DNA of 64,000 nt, from assembly GCA_015060625.1 (NCBI GenBank), contig SUYC01000010.1, positions 79,838 through 143,837 of the forward strand, read 5' to 3'. Of the stretch, positions 23,415 through 33,170 are shown in pieces. This stretch comes from Xylanibacter ruminicola. GTDB taxonomy: Bacteria; Bacteroidota; Bacteroidia; Bacteroidales; Bacteroidaceae. The notes beneath the pieces were generated by a model that was not told the DNA's origin, did not search any database, and worked only from the letters and a program-made list of their open reading frames with translations. The position numbers and the translations under genes were made by a program. The stretch's first letter is position 1. The number at the start of each line of letters is the position of its first letter.

Positions 23415-24215
23415 TTAGTCGTGGCAGATATCCCCAATCACCAGTCCGGCAATCATAAATCCGAAGATGGCGGTGATATGCGCCAGCGTGCCATTGATTT
23501 GGGCTTTCGATGAGCACCATTCATGGTTCAGCAGACTCTTGTCGCCTGGGCCGTCTTGCGCTTTGGGGCACATACACTTCTCGGTGCCACAGGTGGCATT
23601 ATGGCCCCGGTTCTCCAGCAGTTCGTCGCTATACACGCACTGGAACTTTCGTTTCGGGAATTGCTTCTGCGACTTAAACTTCTTGCGCAGCGCGCGTGCC
23701 AATGGGTCGCCCTGCACCTTCCAGAATTCTGTGACTTTGATGCGTGTGGGGTCCAGCTTCAAGGCTGCTCCCATCGACGAGAACAACTTGGCTTGGGTTT
23801 TACAAGCCAGCAATATCAGGGCAGCCTTATCTTTCAGCGAGTCGATGGCATCGATGATGTAGTCGTAAGTGTCGAGTTCGAACTCATCCGCATTCTCGGC
23901 GGTGAAGATTTTCTGATGGGCTGTAATTTCAGCCGCTGGATTGATGGTGAGCAAGCGCTCTTTCAGCGCATCCACCTTCACCTGGCCGATGGTTTTGGTG
24001 GTGGCCATCAGCTGTCGGTTGATGTTGGTGATGCACACGCGGTCGCTATCCACAATCGTCAGTTGGCGTATGCCACTACGTATCAAACTCTCTGCGCACC
24101 ATGAGCCAACACCGCCCACACCAAAGATAATCACCCTTTTCTGGGCTATCTGTTCCATGCGCTCGTTGCCAAGCAGTAGCTCCGAACGTCTAAAAATTGC
24201 ATCTTGTATTGCCAT
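23415..24215 (-). CDS. tcdA: tRNA threonylcarbamoyladenosine dehydratase
   Basis: 266 residues of the ThiF/E1 superfamily with ATP-binding VIIFGVGGVGSWCAESLIRSG (about 28-48, quoted in part), TIVDSDRVCITNINRQ and the DYIIDAIDS block. Closest to TcdA/CsdL, which cyclises t6A to ct6A in tRNA; the C-terminal membrane-like helix (IFGFMIAGLVIGDI) and the Cys loop CGTEKCMCP fit. A -7 like TAATTTTG lies at 24242-24235. Monocistronic, divergent from the copper/OsmC operon. Confidence 0.9.
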   Translation of the reverse strand: MAIQDAIFRRSELLLGNERMEQIAQKRVIIFGVGGVGSWCAESLIRSGIRQLTIVDSDRVCITNINRQLMATTKTIGQVKVDALKERLLTINPAAEITAHQKIFTAENADEFELDTYDYIIDAIDSLKDKAALILLACKTQAKLFSSMGAALKLDPTRIKVTEFWKVQGDPLARALRKKFKSQKQFPKRKFQCVYSDELLENRGHNATCGTEKCMCPKAQDGPGDKSLLNHEWCSSKAQINGTLAHITAIFGFMIAGLVIGDICHD

Positions 24216-24287
24216 CTTGTTTAAATTTTGGCTGCAAAATTAACATATTTCCTGCAAATAAATAACAAAATAGGTGGAAAAATACCA

Positions 24288-24309
24288 ATATACCATCAAT
24301 GTGGTATAT
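24288..24309. promoter_or_regulatory. operator-like palindrome before the OsmC/SusCD operon
   Basis: ATATACCA (24288-24295), 6 bases, TGGTATAT (24302-24309), with an additional ATACCA just before it. It ends 20 bases upstream of the -33 TTG. A TGGTAT-gcga-ATACCA palindrome stands at 36188-36203 before the next operon. Confidence 0.6.
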
Positions 24310-24329
24310 GGAATGCCGCATGGTAGGGA

Positions 24330-24360
24330 TTGTGGGGATGGAGAAATCGCCGTACCTTTG
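24330..24360 (+). promoter_or_regulatory. promoter of the eight-gene OsmC/SusCD operon
   Basis: TTG at 24330-24332, 20 bases, TACCTTTG at 24353-24360; ATG 39 bases further. Confidence 0.82.
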
Positions 24361-24399
24361 CACCCAGAAACATTAATTATTTAAAAAGGTTGTTAAGAT

Positions 24400-25272
24400 A
24401 TGAAGAAGTTAGTATTAACAATAGCAGTATTATTCAGCATCAGCAACGTATGGGCTGAAGGTAACGGAGTGAATGGCGTCAACGAAGTGAAGGGCACCAA
24501 CAATACAACCGTACGCACCATTAAAGCACCACGCTTTGCGCGTCCATTGGTCGAAAAGTGGATCAAGGAATACGCAAAAACTCAGCCAGGCGTAGAGTTC
24601 CAGATTGCAAAGGGACAAGGTAATACCGACCTGAATGTGGTACTTGAAGATAAGAGCTTTAGTCAGATTGTTTATTTCGGAGAGACAGCCGTGCTGCCTA
24701 TCACCGCACGCAGCTCTGAGGCAGCCCGACTGCTCGAAGGTAAGCACCTGAATAACAAGAAGCTAAAACAGCTTTATTTCCTGAATGAGGATTTCGACGA
24801 GGAAGTAAAGAAAAACAAGGTTTTCGAATCCATTACGGTCTATAGCGGTAGCAATGCCACCTCGGTAGCTTCGTCGTTCGCTCACAATTTTGGCGAGGAG
24901 AGCAGTAGTTTCCGTGGCAAGCGCATCTCGGGCGACGATTTGTTTCTGAATGCTGCCCTGCAGAAGGATCCCCTCGGCGTATCGTTCAACGCGCTGCCTA
25001 ACATCTTCGATCTGGAGAGCCGTCATCTCAAGAGCGACATCTCGCTGGTGGGCCTGGATGTGAAGAAAGACGTGGCCGACAGTTTCAGCGATAACGGCAC
25101 ACTCGACGAACTGCTTGCTGCACTCGAGAATGGTAAGGAGTCGGAAGTGCCCATCGAGAAAGTCGGCATCAGCGTGAACACTACCGACGACGAGGTGAAC
25201 AAGTTTCTGGAGTGGGTGCTGGCACAGGGTACCAAGTACAACCACGAATATGGATTGTTGAATCTTAAATAA
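24400..25272 (+). CDS. PstS-like periplasmic substrate-binding protein
   Basis: 290 residues, signal peptide (ending VWAEG). Repeated features of PBP-like proteins: KWIKEYAKTQPGVEFQIAKG, VLPITARSSEAARLLEGK, SITVYSGSNATSVASSFAHNFG, and a C-terminal FLEWVLAQGTKYNHEYGLLNL. It resembles PstS-type proteins that precede SusC genes in Bacteroidota, but no ABC transporter is nearby, so it probably serves the receptor system rather than a phosphate pump. First gene of the operon, 17 bases before susC. Confidence 0.7.
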   Translation: MKKLVLTIAVLFSISNVWAEGNGVNGVNEVKGTNNTTVRTIKAPRFARPLVEKWIKEYAKTQPGVEFQIAKGQGNTDLNVVLEDKSFSQIVYFGETAVLPITARSSEAARLLEGKHLNNKKLKQLYFLNEDFDEEVKKNKVFESITVYSGSNATSVASSFAHNFGEESSSFRGKRISGDDLFLNAALQKDPLGVSFNALPNIFDLESRHLKSDISLVGLDVKKDVADSFSDNGTLDELLAALENGKESEVPIEKVGISVNTTDDEVNKFLEWVLAQGTKYNHEYGLLNLK

Positions 25273-25289
25273 ATAGTAGTATTAGTCTT

Positions 25290-28200
25290 ATGGGAAAAAG
25301 ATTGTTAGTTGCAACGCTTGTTGCAATAGGGCCCTTAGTGGCCTTTGCGCAGAACCTGATTACCGGACACATCACAGACGTTCGCACCGGCGAGCCGCTG
25401 ATAGGAGCTTCGGTGATAGTGAAAACTGATAAGGGACGAGGTGTGGTGACCGATGTGGATGGTAACTTTAAGCTTGAGACAAAGGTAGAAGCCCCACTGA
25501 CCCTGAAAGTAGAATACGTAGGCTATCGTGCCCTCGATGTAGATGTTTACGATTTCGATGAGCCAGTAGAGATAGCCCTGATTGATAACTCGAACCGTCT
25601 GGACGAGGTGGTAGTAGTAGGTTATGGTGTACAGAAGCGTAAGCAGCTTACTGGTGCTGTAACTACCGTAAAGAATGATGAGTTGCTTAATACCTCAACC
25701 TCGTTTGATAACATTCTTGGTGGTGCCGTTGCTGGTCTTGATGCCACCGCATCATCTGGTCAGCCCGGAGCAGCCATCAACATCCGTATCCGTGGTGGTA
25801 ACTCTATCAATGCCGGCAATGAGCCGCTGTATGTCATCGACGGTGTGCTGCTCTACAATAGCAGTTCGGCCACCAATGCCGGTAACAGTGTGGCAGGTAC
25901 CAATTTCAATCCGCTGGCTTCGATCAATCCGTCCGACATCGAGTCGATCGAGGTGCTGAAGGATGTATCAGCCTCGGCCATCTATGGTTCGCGTGGTGCC
26001 AATGGTGTCATCATCGTCACCACCAAGAGTGGAAAGCATGGTAGGGTAAAGGTGGATTACGGTTACTCTATCGGTGTGTCGTCGGTTCGCAAGCGTCTGG
26101 ATGTGCTCAATGCCGAACAGTGGGGTGAGTTATATCTGGAGTTGGCAACCGATGCCCAGAAGAAGGCTTCGGGTGTTACACCTGAATTAGTGAAAACCTG
26201 GGGCAACGGAACCGATTGGCAGGACGCCTTGTTCCGCACAGCTACCACCCAGCAGCACCAGGTGTCGGTAAGTGGTGGATCGGATCATGAGCGCTTTCAC
26301 ATTTCGGGCAACTATACCAATCAGGATGGTGTGATTCGCGGCACAGGATTTACCCGCTTGGGGGCACGTTTGAACTACGAGCGCGATATCCTGAAGAATA
26401 TAACCGTTGGTCTGAAGTCGAGCTTCTCAAAGAGCACTCAGACCGGTTCTCAGTCGTTCCGCGGACAGTCGAACGGTGTGAGCGGCCTGCTGGAGTTGGC
26501 CTTGCGTACATCACCTGCAGTACCTATTTATACTACTGATGGTACCTACAACTATGCGAATCCTTTTGAGGCAGGCGACTTTGTGCGCAATGGCCTAACT
26601 CCTAATGCCATTGCCGACCTGAGCGAGGTGGATGCACAGACGCGAGTGGACAACACACTGGTGAGCGCTTTTGCACAGTGGGAAATCATCAAAGGTTTGA
26701 AATTGCGTACACAGGGTTCGGTAAACATCCTGAATACCCGTCAGAATGTGTTCGGTCCTGCCACCTCACAGATTGGTTTCAACTCTGATGGCTATGGTGC
26801 CGTGGGTTCAAAGCGCTGGGAGAGCGACCAGGTTGAGGTCACCCTGACATGGAACAAGAAGATTGGCCACGTCCACGAGTTCGAAGTGCTGGGTGGTTAT
26901 ACCTATCAGCAGGAGAAGAGTGAGCGTCTGCTTGGCAGTACGGCTGATTATGCCAACGACAATCTGGGGTATCAGAGTCTGCAGTCGGGCTCACAGCTGA
27001 TTGCTACCGAGACCGATTTCGTAACATCGGTTCTTTATTCAGGTATCGGTCGTATCAACTACTCGCTGCTGGATCGCTACCATCTTACAGCCACCTTGCG
27101 TGCCGATGGTTCAAGCCGTTTTGCCAAAAACAAGAAATGGGGCTGGTTCCCATCACTCGGATTTGCCTGGAATGTGAACGAAGAGCAATTCTTGAAGCAC
27201 ACCAAGTGGATTGAAGACTTGAAACTGCGTGCCAGCATCGGTACTGTGGGCAATCAGGAGATTGGCGACTATACGTTCCTCTCAACTTATGCTGCCACCC
27301 ATTATTTCCTTGGCGGTATTAAGAATATAGCCTATTATCGTTCGGCTTTGGGCAACGACGACCTGAAGTGGGAAACTACCACCTCGTACGATTTGGGTTT
27401 CGACTTTAATATCCTGAAGGGTAAACTGGGTTTTGTTTTCGATGTGTATCACAAGAAAACTTCCGACCTGCTGCTGGATATTCCTGTTGAGCAGACTACA
27501 GGTTTCAGTCGTCAGCTTACAAACGTAGGCAACGTCACCAATGATGGTGTTGAGTTTGCTGTTAATGCCACCCTTTGGCAGGCTAAGGATTTGACATGGC
27601 AGGTGAGTGCCAATATTGCCCACAACCACAATGAGGTGACAAGCATCGGTACCGGACAGAGTGAGATTATCAACGGCAACCAGACCATTATCCGTCCAGG
27701 CGAAGCACTCGGTACTTACTATGGCTGGCAGTTTGATGGCATCGTGCAGACATCCGAGGATTTGAAGTCGGTTCCTTCACCATCCAACAAACCGGTCGTA
27801 GAATATGGCGACGTGAAGTATGTCGATCAGAATGGTGATGGTGTGGTAGATCAGGAGAACGACCGTGTGGTTCTTGGTTCGGCACAGCCCGATTTCACCT
27901 ACGGATTTGCCACCCAACTGCGTTATAAGAACTGGAACCTGAGTCTGAATTTCCAAGGTTCCTACGGCAATAAGCTCTATAATCAGATGGAACAGGCACT
28001 CGAATCGCCTAATGCCAGCTATAATGCTTCCACCAAGCTGCTGAACCGTTGGACAGCCGAGAATCCCAGCACTACCATCCCACGTGCCGTAGCTCAGAAT
28101 AACTACAGCGCTTATCTGGATAGCCGCTTTATTGAAGATGCCAGTTATCTGCGCCTGAAGAATATCCAGATCGGCTATAACTTCCAACCACAGGTCGGTA

Positions 28201-28358
28201 ACAATCAAAAGCTGGGTATCTATCTCTACGCTTCGGCTCAGAACCTGCTTACGATAACCAGTTACAGTGGTTTCGACCCTGAGTACAGTGGCTATGTCGA
28301 TCGTGGAACCTATCCTGCATCTCGTACATTTACATTTGGTGTTAAACTGTCGTATTAA
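25290..28358 (+). CDS. SusC/RagA-type TonB-linked outer membrane protein
   Basis: 1022 residues: signal peptide, CarboxypepD_reg-like domain (about 22-105, GHITDVRTGEPLIGASV), the SusC signature LDEVVVVGYG (about 106-115), plug with IRIRGGNSINAGNEPLYVIDG and IESIEVLKDVSASAIYGSRGANGVI, then a barrel ending FTFGVKLSY. Imports ligands captured with the SusD lid encoded next. No glycosidase is in the operon; the neighbours are thiol proteins and a copper-type receptor, so the ligand is probably not a glycan. Confidence 0.95.
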   Translation: MGKRLLVATLVAIGPLVAFAQNLITGHITDVRTGEPLIGASVIVKTDKGRGVVTDVDGNFKLETKVEAPLTLKVEYVGYRALDVDVYDFDEPVEIALIDNSNRLDEVVVVGYGVQKRKQLTGAVTTVKNDELLNTSTSFDNILGGAVAGLDATASSGQPGAAINIRIRGGNSINAGNEPLYVIDGVLLYNSSSATNAGNSVAGTNFNPLASINPSDIESIEVLKDVSASAIYGSRGANGVIIVTTKSGKHGRVKVDYGYSIGVSSVRKRLDVLNAEQWGELYLELATDAQKKASGVTPELVKTWGNGTDWQDALFRTATTQQHQVSVSGGSDHERFHISGNYTNQDGVIRGTGFTRLGARLNYERDILKNITVGLKSSFSKSTQTGSQSFRGQSNGVSGLLELALRTSPAVPIYTTDGTYNYANPFEAGDFVRNGLTPNAIADLSEVDAQTRVDNTLVSAFAQWEIIKGLKLRTQGSVNILNTRQNVFGPATSQIGFNSDGYGAVGSKRWESDQVEVTLTWNKKIGHVHEFEVLGGYTYQQEKSERLLGSTADYANDNLGYQSLQSGSQLIATETDFVTSVLYSGIGRINYSLLDRYHLTATLRADGSSRFAKNKKWGWFPSLGFAWNVNEEQFLKHTKWIEDLKLRASIGTVGNQEIGDYTFLSTYAATHYFLGGIKNIAYYRSALGNDDLKWETTTSYDLGFDFNILKGKLGFVFDVYHKKTSDLLLDIPVEQTTGFSRQLTNVGNVTNDGVEFAVNATLWQAKDLTWQVSANIAHNHNEVTSIGTGQSEIINGNQTIIRPGEALGTYYGWQFDGIVQTSEDLKSVPSPSNKPVVEYGDVKYVDQNGDGVVDQENDRVVLGSAQPDFTYGFATQLRYKNWNLSLNFQGSYGNKLYNQMEQALESPNASYNASTKLLNRWTAENPSTTIPRAVAQNNYSAYLDSRFIEDASYLRLKNIQIGYNFQPQVGNNQKLGIYLYASAQNLLTITSYSGFDPEYSGYVDRGTYPASRTFTFGVKLSY

Positions 28359-28378
28359 TTTTAGAAAGGAAATCAAAC

Positions 28379-30010
28379 ATGAAAAAGAATCAGATATATC
28401 ATACAGCTCAATCGCTGTTGGCAGGCGTGGTACTGGGCTTGTCACTCACCTCGTGCGAGTCGTTGGATCAGGGCAACCTGAGCGAGCTGGCCGAAAGCAA
28501 TCTTCCTCAGAGCGATGCCGATGCCAAGGCGCTAGTGAATGCCGTTTATGCTTCGGATATAGAACTGGCCACTACTTACATGTATCTTATCGACCTCACT
28601 ACCGAGACCACCGTGAGCGGCGAGAATCCCAATGGTGGAGGTGGCATGTTAGGACTGCTCTCATGGGATGGAACCAACTCCTATGTGGTGAGCTTGTGGC
28701 GTGCTGTATATGCCTCGCTGGCACGTGCTAACGATACCATCGAGAAGTTGCAGACTAATCCTGCAGGCGTGTCACCCGAGATTGCATCGCAGGTGATAGG
28801 CGAAGCCAAGTTTCTGCGTGCTTACTATCTGAACTATGCCGTGCAGCTGTGGGGGCCAGTGCCTGTCATCACCAGCAGCAATGGCGGTACAAATGCAGTA
28901 AGAAACTCGGAGACAGAGGTCTATCAGCAGATAGTGGCCGACCTTGAGGATGCTGCAGCCCGACTGCCTGAGCGCAGTAAGCAGAGTCAGGGTGATATCG
29001 GTCGTGCCTCGCGTGGTGCAGCCTTGGCTGCCTTGGCAAAGGTTTACCTGACCTGGGCTCAGGTGGATGACGAACTGACCGATGCGCAGCGCAAGGAGTA
29101 TTTCGGCAAGTCGGCTCAGTATGCACAGCAGGTGATCGATTCTAATGAATATAGTCTGGAAGAGAATTTCTACGACAACTGGAACAACCAGAATCGAAAT
29201 GGTAAGGAGAGCATATTTGCCATCCAGTTCTATTTGGGATCAAGCACACGCGATGGCGATGCTTCGGGCAATAACCACCTGTGCCACTGCTCGTTCTCAA
29301 CCAGCTTCAGTGTGTCGCTGCCACATATCGCACCTGGTCCGGACAACACCGTCGAGAATTCATATCTGCCGGGTGATCAGCGCAAGGAGGTATCATTTGC
29401 CGACTCACTTTGGCGTCCTTCTACACAGAACTATTTCCACTTCTATTTTGATGCCGACGGTGATGGCATCCGCGAGTCGGGCTTCTCACGCTACAACAAG
29501 TACATCGACCATGACAGGGTTGAGACAAGTGCTGCCGACCGTGCTATGAACCGTCAGGTAATCCGTCTGGCTGAGGTGTATCTGGTACTGGCCGAGGCTA
29601 TCAACGAGCGTGACGGACAGCCTAATCAGCAGGCCTACGATGCCTTCAACAAGGTGCGTCGCCGTGCATTCCGCGAGGATATCTTCAGCGCAGCAGCGCA
29701 GTCACACGATTTGGAGGCAGGACTGGATTACGATGGTTTCAAGAGTGCCATCATACAGGAACGCTCATGGGAGTTCGTCCTGGAGCAGAAACATCTGCTC
29801 GACCTGAAGCGCTGGAAGATTCTGGTGAAGACCATTAAGAATAGTGCTTTGGCCAAGAACTTCCCAGAGTATAACAAGCAGACGATTGATTTCAAGCATT
29901 ATCGTTTCCCCATCCCACAAGCACAACGAGTAGTTAACCCCAATCTCTGGCAAAACTATGGCTACGATGGTTCCGACATCGCCACCAACCCCTATGTAGG
30001 CAGAGAATAA
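28379..30010 (+). CDS. SusD/RagB-type surface lipoprotein
   Basis: 543 residues, lipobox in LSLTSCESL (about 21-25). TPR-like helices of SusD are visible (LWRAVYASLARANDTIEKL; IGEAKFLRAYYLNYAVQLWGPVPV) and the conserved ending FPIPQAQRVVNPNLWQNYGY. Forms the lid of the SusC channel. Lies 20 bases after susC. Confidence 0.95.
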   Translation: MKKNQIYHTAQSLLAGVVLGLSLTSCESLDQGNLSELAESNLPQSDADAKALVNAVYASDIELATTYMYLIDLTTETTVSGENPNGGGGMLGLLSWDGTNSYVVSLWRAVYASLARANDTIEKLQTNPAGVSPEIASQVIGEAKFLRAYYLNYAVQLWGPVPVITSSNGGTNAVRNSETEVYQQIVADLEDAAARLPERSKQSQGDIGRASRGAALAALAKVYLTWAQVDDELTDAQRKEYFGKSAQYAQQVIDSNEYSLEENFYDNWNNQNRNGKESIFAIQFYLGSSTRDGDASGNNHLCHCSFSTSFSVSLPHIAPGPDNTVENSYLPGDQRKEVSFADSLWRPSTQNYFHFYFDADGDGIRESGFSRYNKYIDHDRVETSAADRAMNRQVIRLAEVYLVLAEAINERDGQPNQQAYDAFNKVRRRAFREDIFSAAAQSHDLEAGLDYDGFKSAIIQERSWEFVLEQKHLLDLKRWKILVKTIKNSALAKNFPEYNKQTIDFKHYRFPIPQAQRVVNPNLWQNYGYDGSDIATNPYVGRE

Positions 30011-30030
30011 AAAACAAGAGAGAGAATCAT

Positions 30031-31299
30031 ATGAAAAGATTAATTTTGTCAGCCGTAATTGCAAGTGCCACCCTCACGGGGGCACTTGCTCAACAAAACG
30101 ATCAGCGTCTGAATAAGGCCATCACCGATAAAGGCTATTTTCAGAAAGCCTGGAAGAGTGCACCATCATTTCGCGACCTGCTTAAGCGTCGCAAGGCAGC
30201 AGTCAATCAGTTCAGGGCTATCCCTACTGCAGCATTGCAACCCATCACTATCAGAGCTTTTGCCACAGCAGAGCAGCGTGCCGGCACACGTCATGTGATT
30301 ATACGTGAGCATCAGTATCTGAATGACAGTGGTTACAATAATGGTGGCTTCGACCTGGGAATTGGTACTCCCGACCATGTGATTGCAGCTATTGCCGGTG
30401 ATATCATCGACAGTTACGTCACACAGGCTGCTATCAAGGGCGTTGCCATCGACTCGCTTGCCATCAATATCAAGCAGACTGGGCATTCGCTGCAGAACTG
30501 GGGACTGGATTATACCATCTTTATTGATTCGCCTGCTTCTGACCAGCAACTTGAGGAGTTACGTGTCCTGGCCGAGAAAAACTCACCACTTTATCAGTTC
30601 TCTATACGTGCGCATAAGGTAAACACAACAGTTGAACTGCATAAGAGTGCCAAGGATTTGGTGATTCCACCTACCTATCAGCCTGGTCTGCGCGAGTTCA
30701 TAGAATGGGAAACACGTAAAGGTGAGGCCAACAAGCAATTGCGCGAAAGTGGTCAGCGTCCCGATAAGGCGAAGTTTGGTGGCTATGCCTACGACTATCC
30801 TTACTCTCGTAAGAACGAGTTCACGCCTGCTCAGAGCGAGAGCTATCTGAATCCTGACGGTCCCACTGCTTTCATCAACCCCTCATCAGGTGTAACCGTA
30901 CTTCAAGTGCGCCATCACAGAGTTCTGCAGGATCATCCACAGATCTTCGGCGGAAATGACCTTGGACCTACTGCGGTTGAGAGTCATATCGGATTGCTTG
31001 GTTCGTGCTTTACCCATGTGGCAGAGGGAACCGCAGCACGCAACAGGATTCCATTTGATACCCTTAACGTAGCACTTACTGCCCAGTTCGACCCACGCAG
31101 CGGTCGCAAAGGCTACGAGCAAACCCCACTTTATCCTACCGACATACAGATGCGTGTGGTGATAAGCAGTCCACGCAGTGAGGCTGAGATCCGTCAGCTG
31201 GTTGCCGATACCGAGCGTGGATGCCCCATCTACAATCTGGTAACCAACGCGCAGGAAATCAAAGGAGGTATAAAAAGAGTAATAGCAAAAAATAAGTAA
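30031..31299 (+). CDS. exported double OsmC-domain protein 1
   Basis: 422 residues with a signal peptide (1-20, LTGALA). Two OsmC/Ohr-like domains: one about 70-195, one about 285-405. The second keeps both family cysteines, in LLGSCFTHVAEG (C326) and RGCPIYNLV (C398), and the GGNDLGPTAVESHIG approach. In the first the equivalent positions are Asp124 (AGDIIDSY) and Ser185 (KNSPLYQF), so it is probably a structural partner. OsmC/Ohr proteins reduce organic peroxides in the cytoplasm; an exported, tandem form is unusual. Periplasmic thiol peroxidase, thiol carrier or Cu(I) handling are all possible. Confidence 0.78.
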   Translation: MKRLILSAVIASATLTGALAQQNDQRLNKAITDKGYFQKAWKSAPSFRDLLKRRKAAVNQFRAIPTAALQPITIRAFATAEQRAGTRHVIIREHQYLNDSGYNNGGFDLGIGTPDHVIAAIAGDIIDSYVTQAAIKGVAIDSLAINIKQTGHSLQNWGLDYTIFIDSPASDQQLEELRVLAEKNSPLYQFSIRAHKVNTTVELHKSAKDLVIPPTYQPGLREFIEWETRKGEANKQLRESGQRPDKAKFGGYAYDYPYSRKNEFTPAQSESYLNPDGPTAFINPSSGVTVLQVRHHRVLQDHPQIFGGNDLGPTAVESHIGLLGSCFTHVAEGTAARNRIPFDTLNVALTAQFDPRSGRKGYEQTPLYPTDIQMRVVISSPRSEAEIRQLVADTERGCPIYNLVTNAQEIKGGIKRVIAKNK

Positions 31300-31323
31300 T
31301 CACATAAAAAAGGAGAAGTAGTT

Positions 31324-32559
31324 ATGAAAAAGAATCAGATTGTTATCATTACAGCAGCCCTTGCTTTGCAGGTTAGTAGTGCACTCGCACAGGGGCCTCT
31401 CAACATCTTTAAGTCGGCTCAGCAGAAAGCCAAGTTGGAACAGAATGCCCCTTCGTTGCGTAACCACCTGAAGGAGCGTAAGGTGGCCCTCGAAGCCTGG
31501 AAGGCTATTCCTGCCAGCGACCTGCAGCCTGTGACGCTGACTGCTAACGTCACCGCCAAGAACCGCTCGGGCGTGCGTGAACTCCGAATCAGAGAGTTTC
31601 ATTATATTGGCGACTGTGGTTATGCACATGGTGGACAGGATTCGGGTGTGGACACCCCAACTACAGCTCAGGCCGTATTTGCTTCGGATCTTGCCGACAG
31701 CTATCTGAATCAGGCTGCGCTGCTGGGTATCGATATCGACTCGCTGACTATCGAAATCCACGGTCAGCCCGACAAGGTGAAAACCAATCGTGTGTGGTAT
31801 CCCCGCAACTTCCTCTACACCATCTATATCGATTCTCCTGCCTCCGATGCCGAACTTGAGAAGTTGGCTGTATTGGCAGAGCAGAACTCGGCTGTGGCTA
31901 CTCTGGTAAAGGCAGCCGTTGTGCCACAGCTCACCATCGATCGCAAGGAGTCACCACGCGAGAAGAAGGTTGAAGGCGCCACCTTGGCTGGACTTCGCGA
32001 GTATATCTGGGGTAAGCGTCAGGCGCTGGAGGCAAGCAAGGCGAAAGCAGAAGCAGCAAAAGCCAAGAATCCAAAGGCTGACGCAGATGCCTTGCGTAAA
32101 GCACTTGCTCCCAAGCAGGGACCATGGGTAAAGGTGTTCCCCAATGGTGTTCGTCAGCTTACCGTAAATGATAAGTATCTCATTCTGCACGACAACCCTG
32201 CCTATCTGGGTGGCACCAACCTTGGTTTTACCTCTATCGAGGGTGTGCTGGGCATTCTGGGCACCTGTATCACCCACATCTCTCTGGGACAGGCAGCCGA
32301 GCGTGCATTGGATGTCGATTCGATCTCGCTGACCGTCGAGGCTGAATGGGACCCACGAGCAGGTCGCAAGGGTTATGAGAATTTGTCTATCGCTCCCCAG
32401 AACGTGCGCTACACACTCCATGTATTGACTCCCGAGAGCGAACAAGCAGTGAAAGAATGGATTGAGGCTGTAGAGAAGATTTGCCCCATGTACAACCTCT
32501 TTAAGGACACACAGACATTCGAGCATCGCATCGTACGTGGTAGTTTTAAAAGACAATAA
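31324..32559 (+). CDS. exported double OsmC-domain protein 2
   Basis: 411 residues, signal peptide ending SSALAQ. A paralogue of the preceding gene with the same layout: first OsmC-like domain (about 72-195) with Asp122 and Ser189 in place of the cysteines, second (about 275-395) with ILGTCITHIS (C315) and KICPMYNLF (C387). The two domains are joined by an Ala/Lys-rich helical linker (about 232-265). Both copies lost the same two cysteines, so the duplication of the gene followed the decay of domain 1. Its 3' end shares an A with the next start (TAATG). Confidence 0.78.
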   Translation: MKKNQIVIITAALALQVSSALAQGPLNIFKSAQQKAKLEQNAPSLRNHLKERKVALEAWKAIPASDLQPVTLTANVTAKNRSGVRELRIREFHYIGDCGYAHGGQDSGVDTPTTAQAVFASDLADSYLNQAALLGIDIDSLTIEIHGQPDKVKTNRVWYPRNFLYTIYIDSPASDAELEKLAVLAEQNSAVATLVKAAVVPQLTIDRKESPREKKVEGATLAGLREYIWGKRQALEASKAKAEAAKAKNPKADADALRKALAPKQGPWVKVFPNGVRQLTVNDKYLILHDNPAYLGGTNLGFTSIEGVLGILGTCITHISLGQAAERALDVDSISLTVEAEWDPRAGRKGYENLSIAPQNVRYTLHVLTPESEQAVKEWIEAVEKICPMYNLFKDTQTFEHRIVRGSFKRQ

Positions 32560-33170
32560 TGATGAAGTATGAGCCTGCATATTTACTCGCTTTGGCTACT
32601 TGGCCGGTAACCGTTTGTGCTACCAATGCACAGGCAGACTCACTACGCATAGCTCGTCCGGCCGCTTTTCCTGCTGTAAGCCGACATCAGACGCTCGACT
32701 CGCTGAAAGCAGAAGTGAAGCTGCAACTGGAGCAGCGGTACGGACAGCACTATGGGTGCTCGGCACTCTCACTAACCTCTATCGCCGCTACGCTGGGCAG
32801 TCCACTAAGCGAGCAGCAGCTTCGAAGCATGTCGGAGGCGTTCTCTGGTGGTATCGGGCATAAGTTTGGTGAAGGTACTTGTGGTGCACTTACTGGTGCC
32901 ATCGCGGCCTTGGGGTTCTATGCCAGCGGTGATAAGGAGAAGCATTTGCGGTTGGCTGCCGAAGTATATGATGAGTTCAAGAAACAACAGGGAACCATTT
33001 CGTGTGGTGATATCTACGCCCGTTATCATTTTGATCACTGCGACGGATGTAATCTGTGTGCGATACAGAAGGTGATTGAAGTTCTTTATCGTGAAGGCGA
33101 TATCATGACAGGAACAATCGCTCCATGGCAACAAACATTAGTTGAACAAATTCAAAAAGAAGAGAGATGA
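32559..33170 (+). CDS. exported C_GCAxxG_C_C family redox protein
   Basis: 203 residues. Cysteines follow the family pattern: YGCSALSL (about 67), GGIGHKFGEGTCGALTGAIAALG (about 97-118), SCGDIYARYHFDHCDGCNLC (about 147-166). A signal peptide-like start ends in NAQA (about 22-25). C_GCAxxG_C_C proteins are putative redox-active proteins usually in the cytoplasm; export here matches the exported OsmC pair and suggests a thiol relay in the periplasm. Overlaps genes on both sides (1 and 4 bp). Confidence 0.78.
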   Translation: MMKYEPAYLLALATWPVTVCATNAQADSLRIARPAAFPAVSRHQTLDSLKAEVKLQLEQRYGQHYGCSALSLTSIAATLGSPLSEQQLRSMSEAFSGGIGHKFGEGTCGALTGAIAALGFYASGDKEKHLRLAAEVYDEFKKQQGTISCGDIYARYHFDHCDGCNLCAIQKVIEVLYREGDIMTGTIAPWQQTLVEQIQKEER

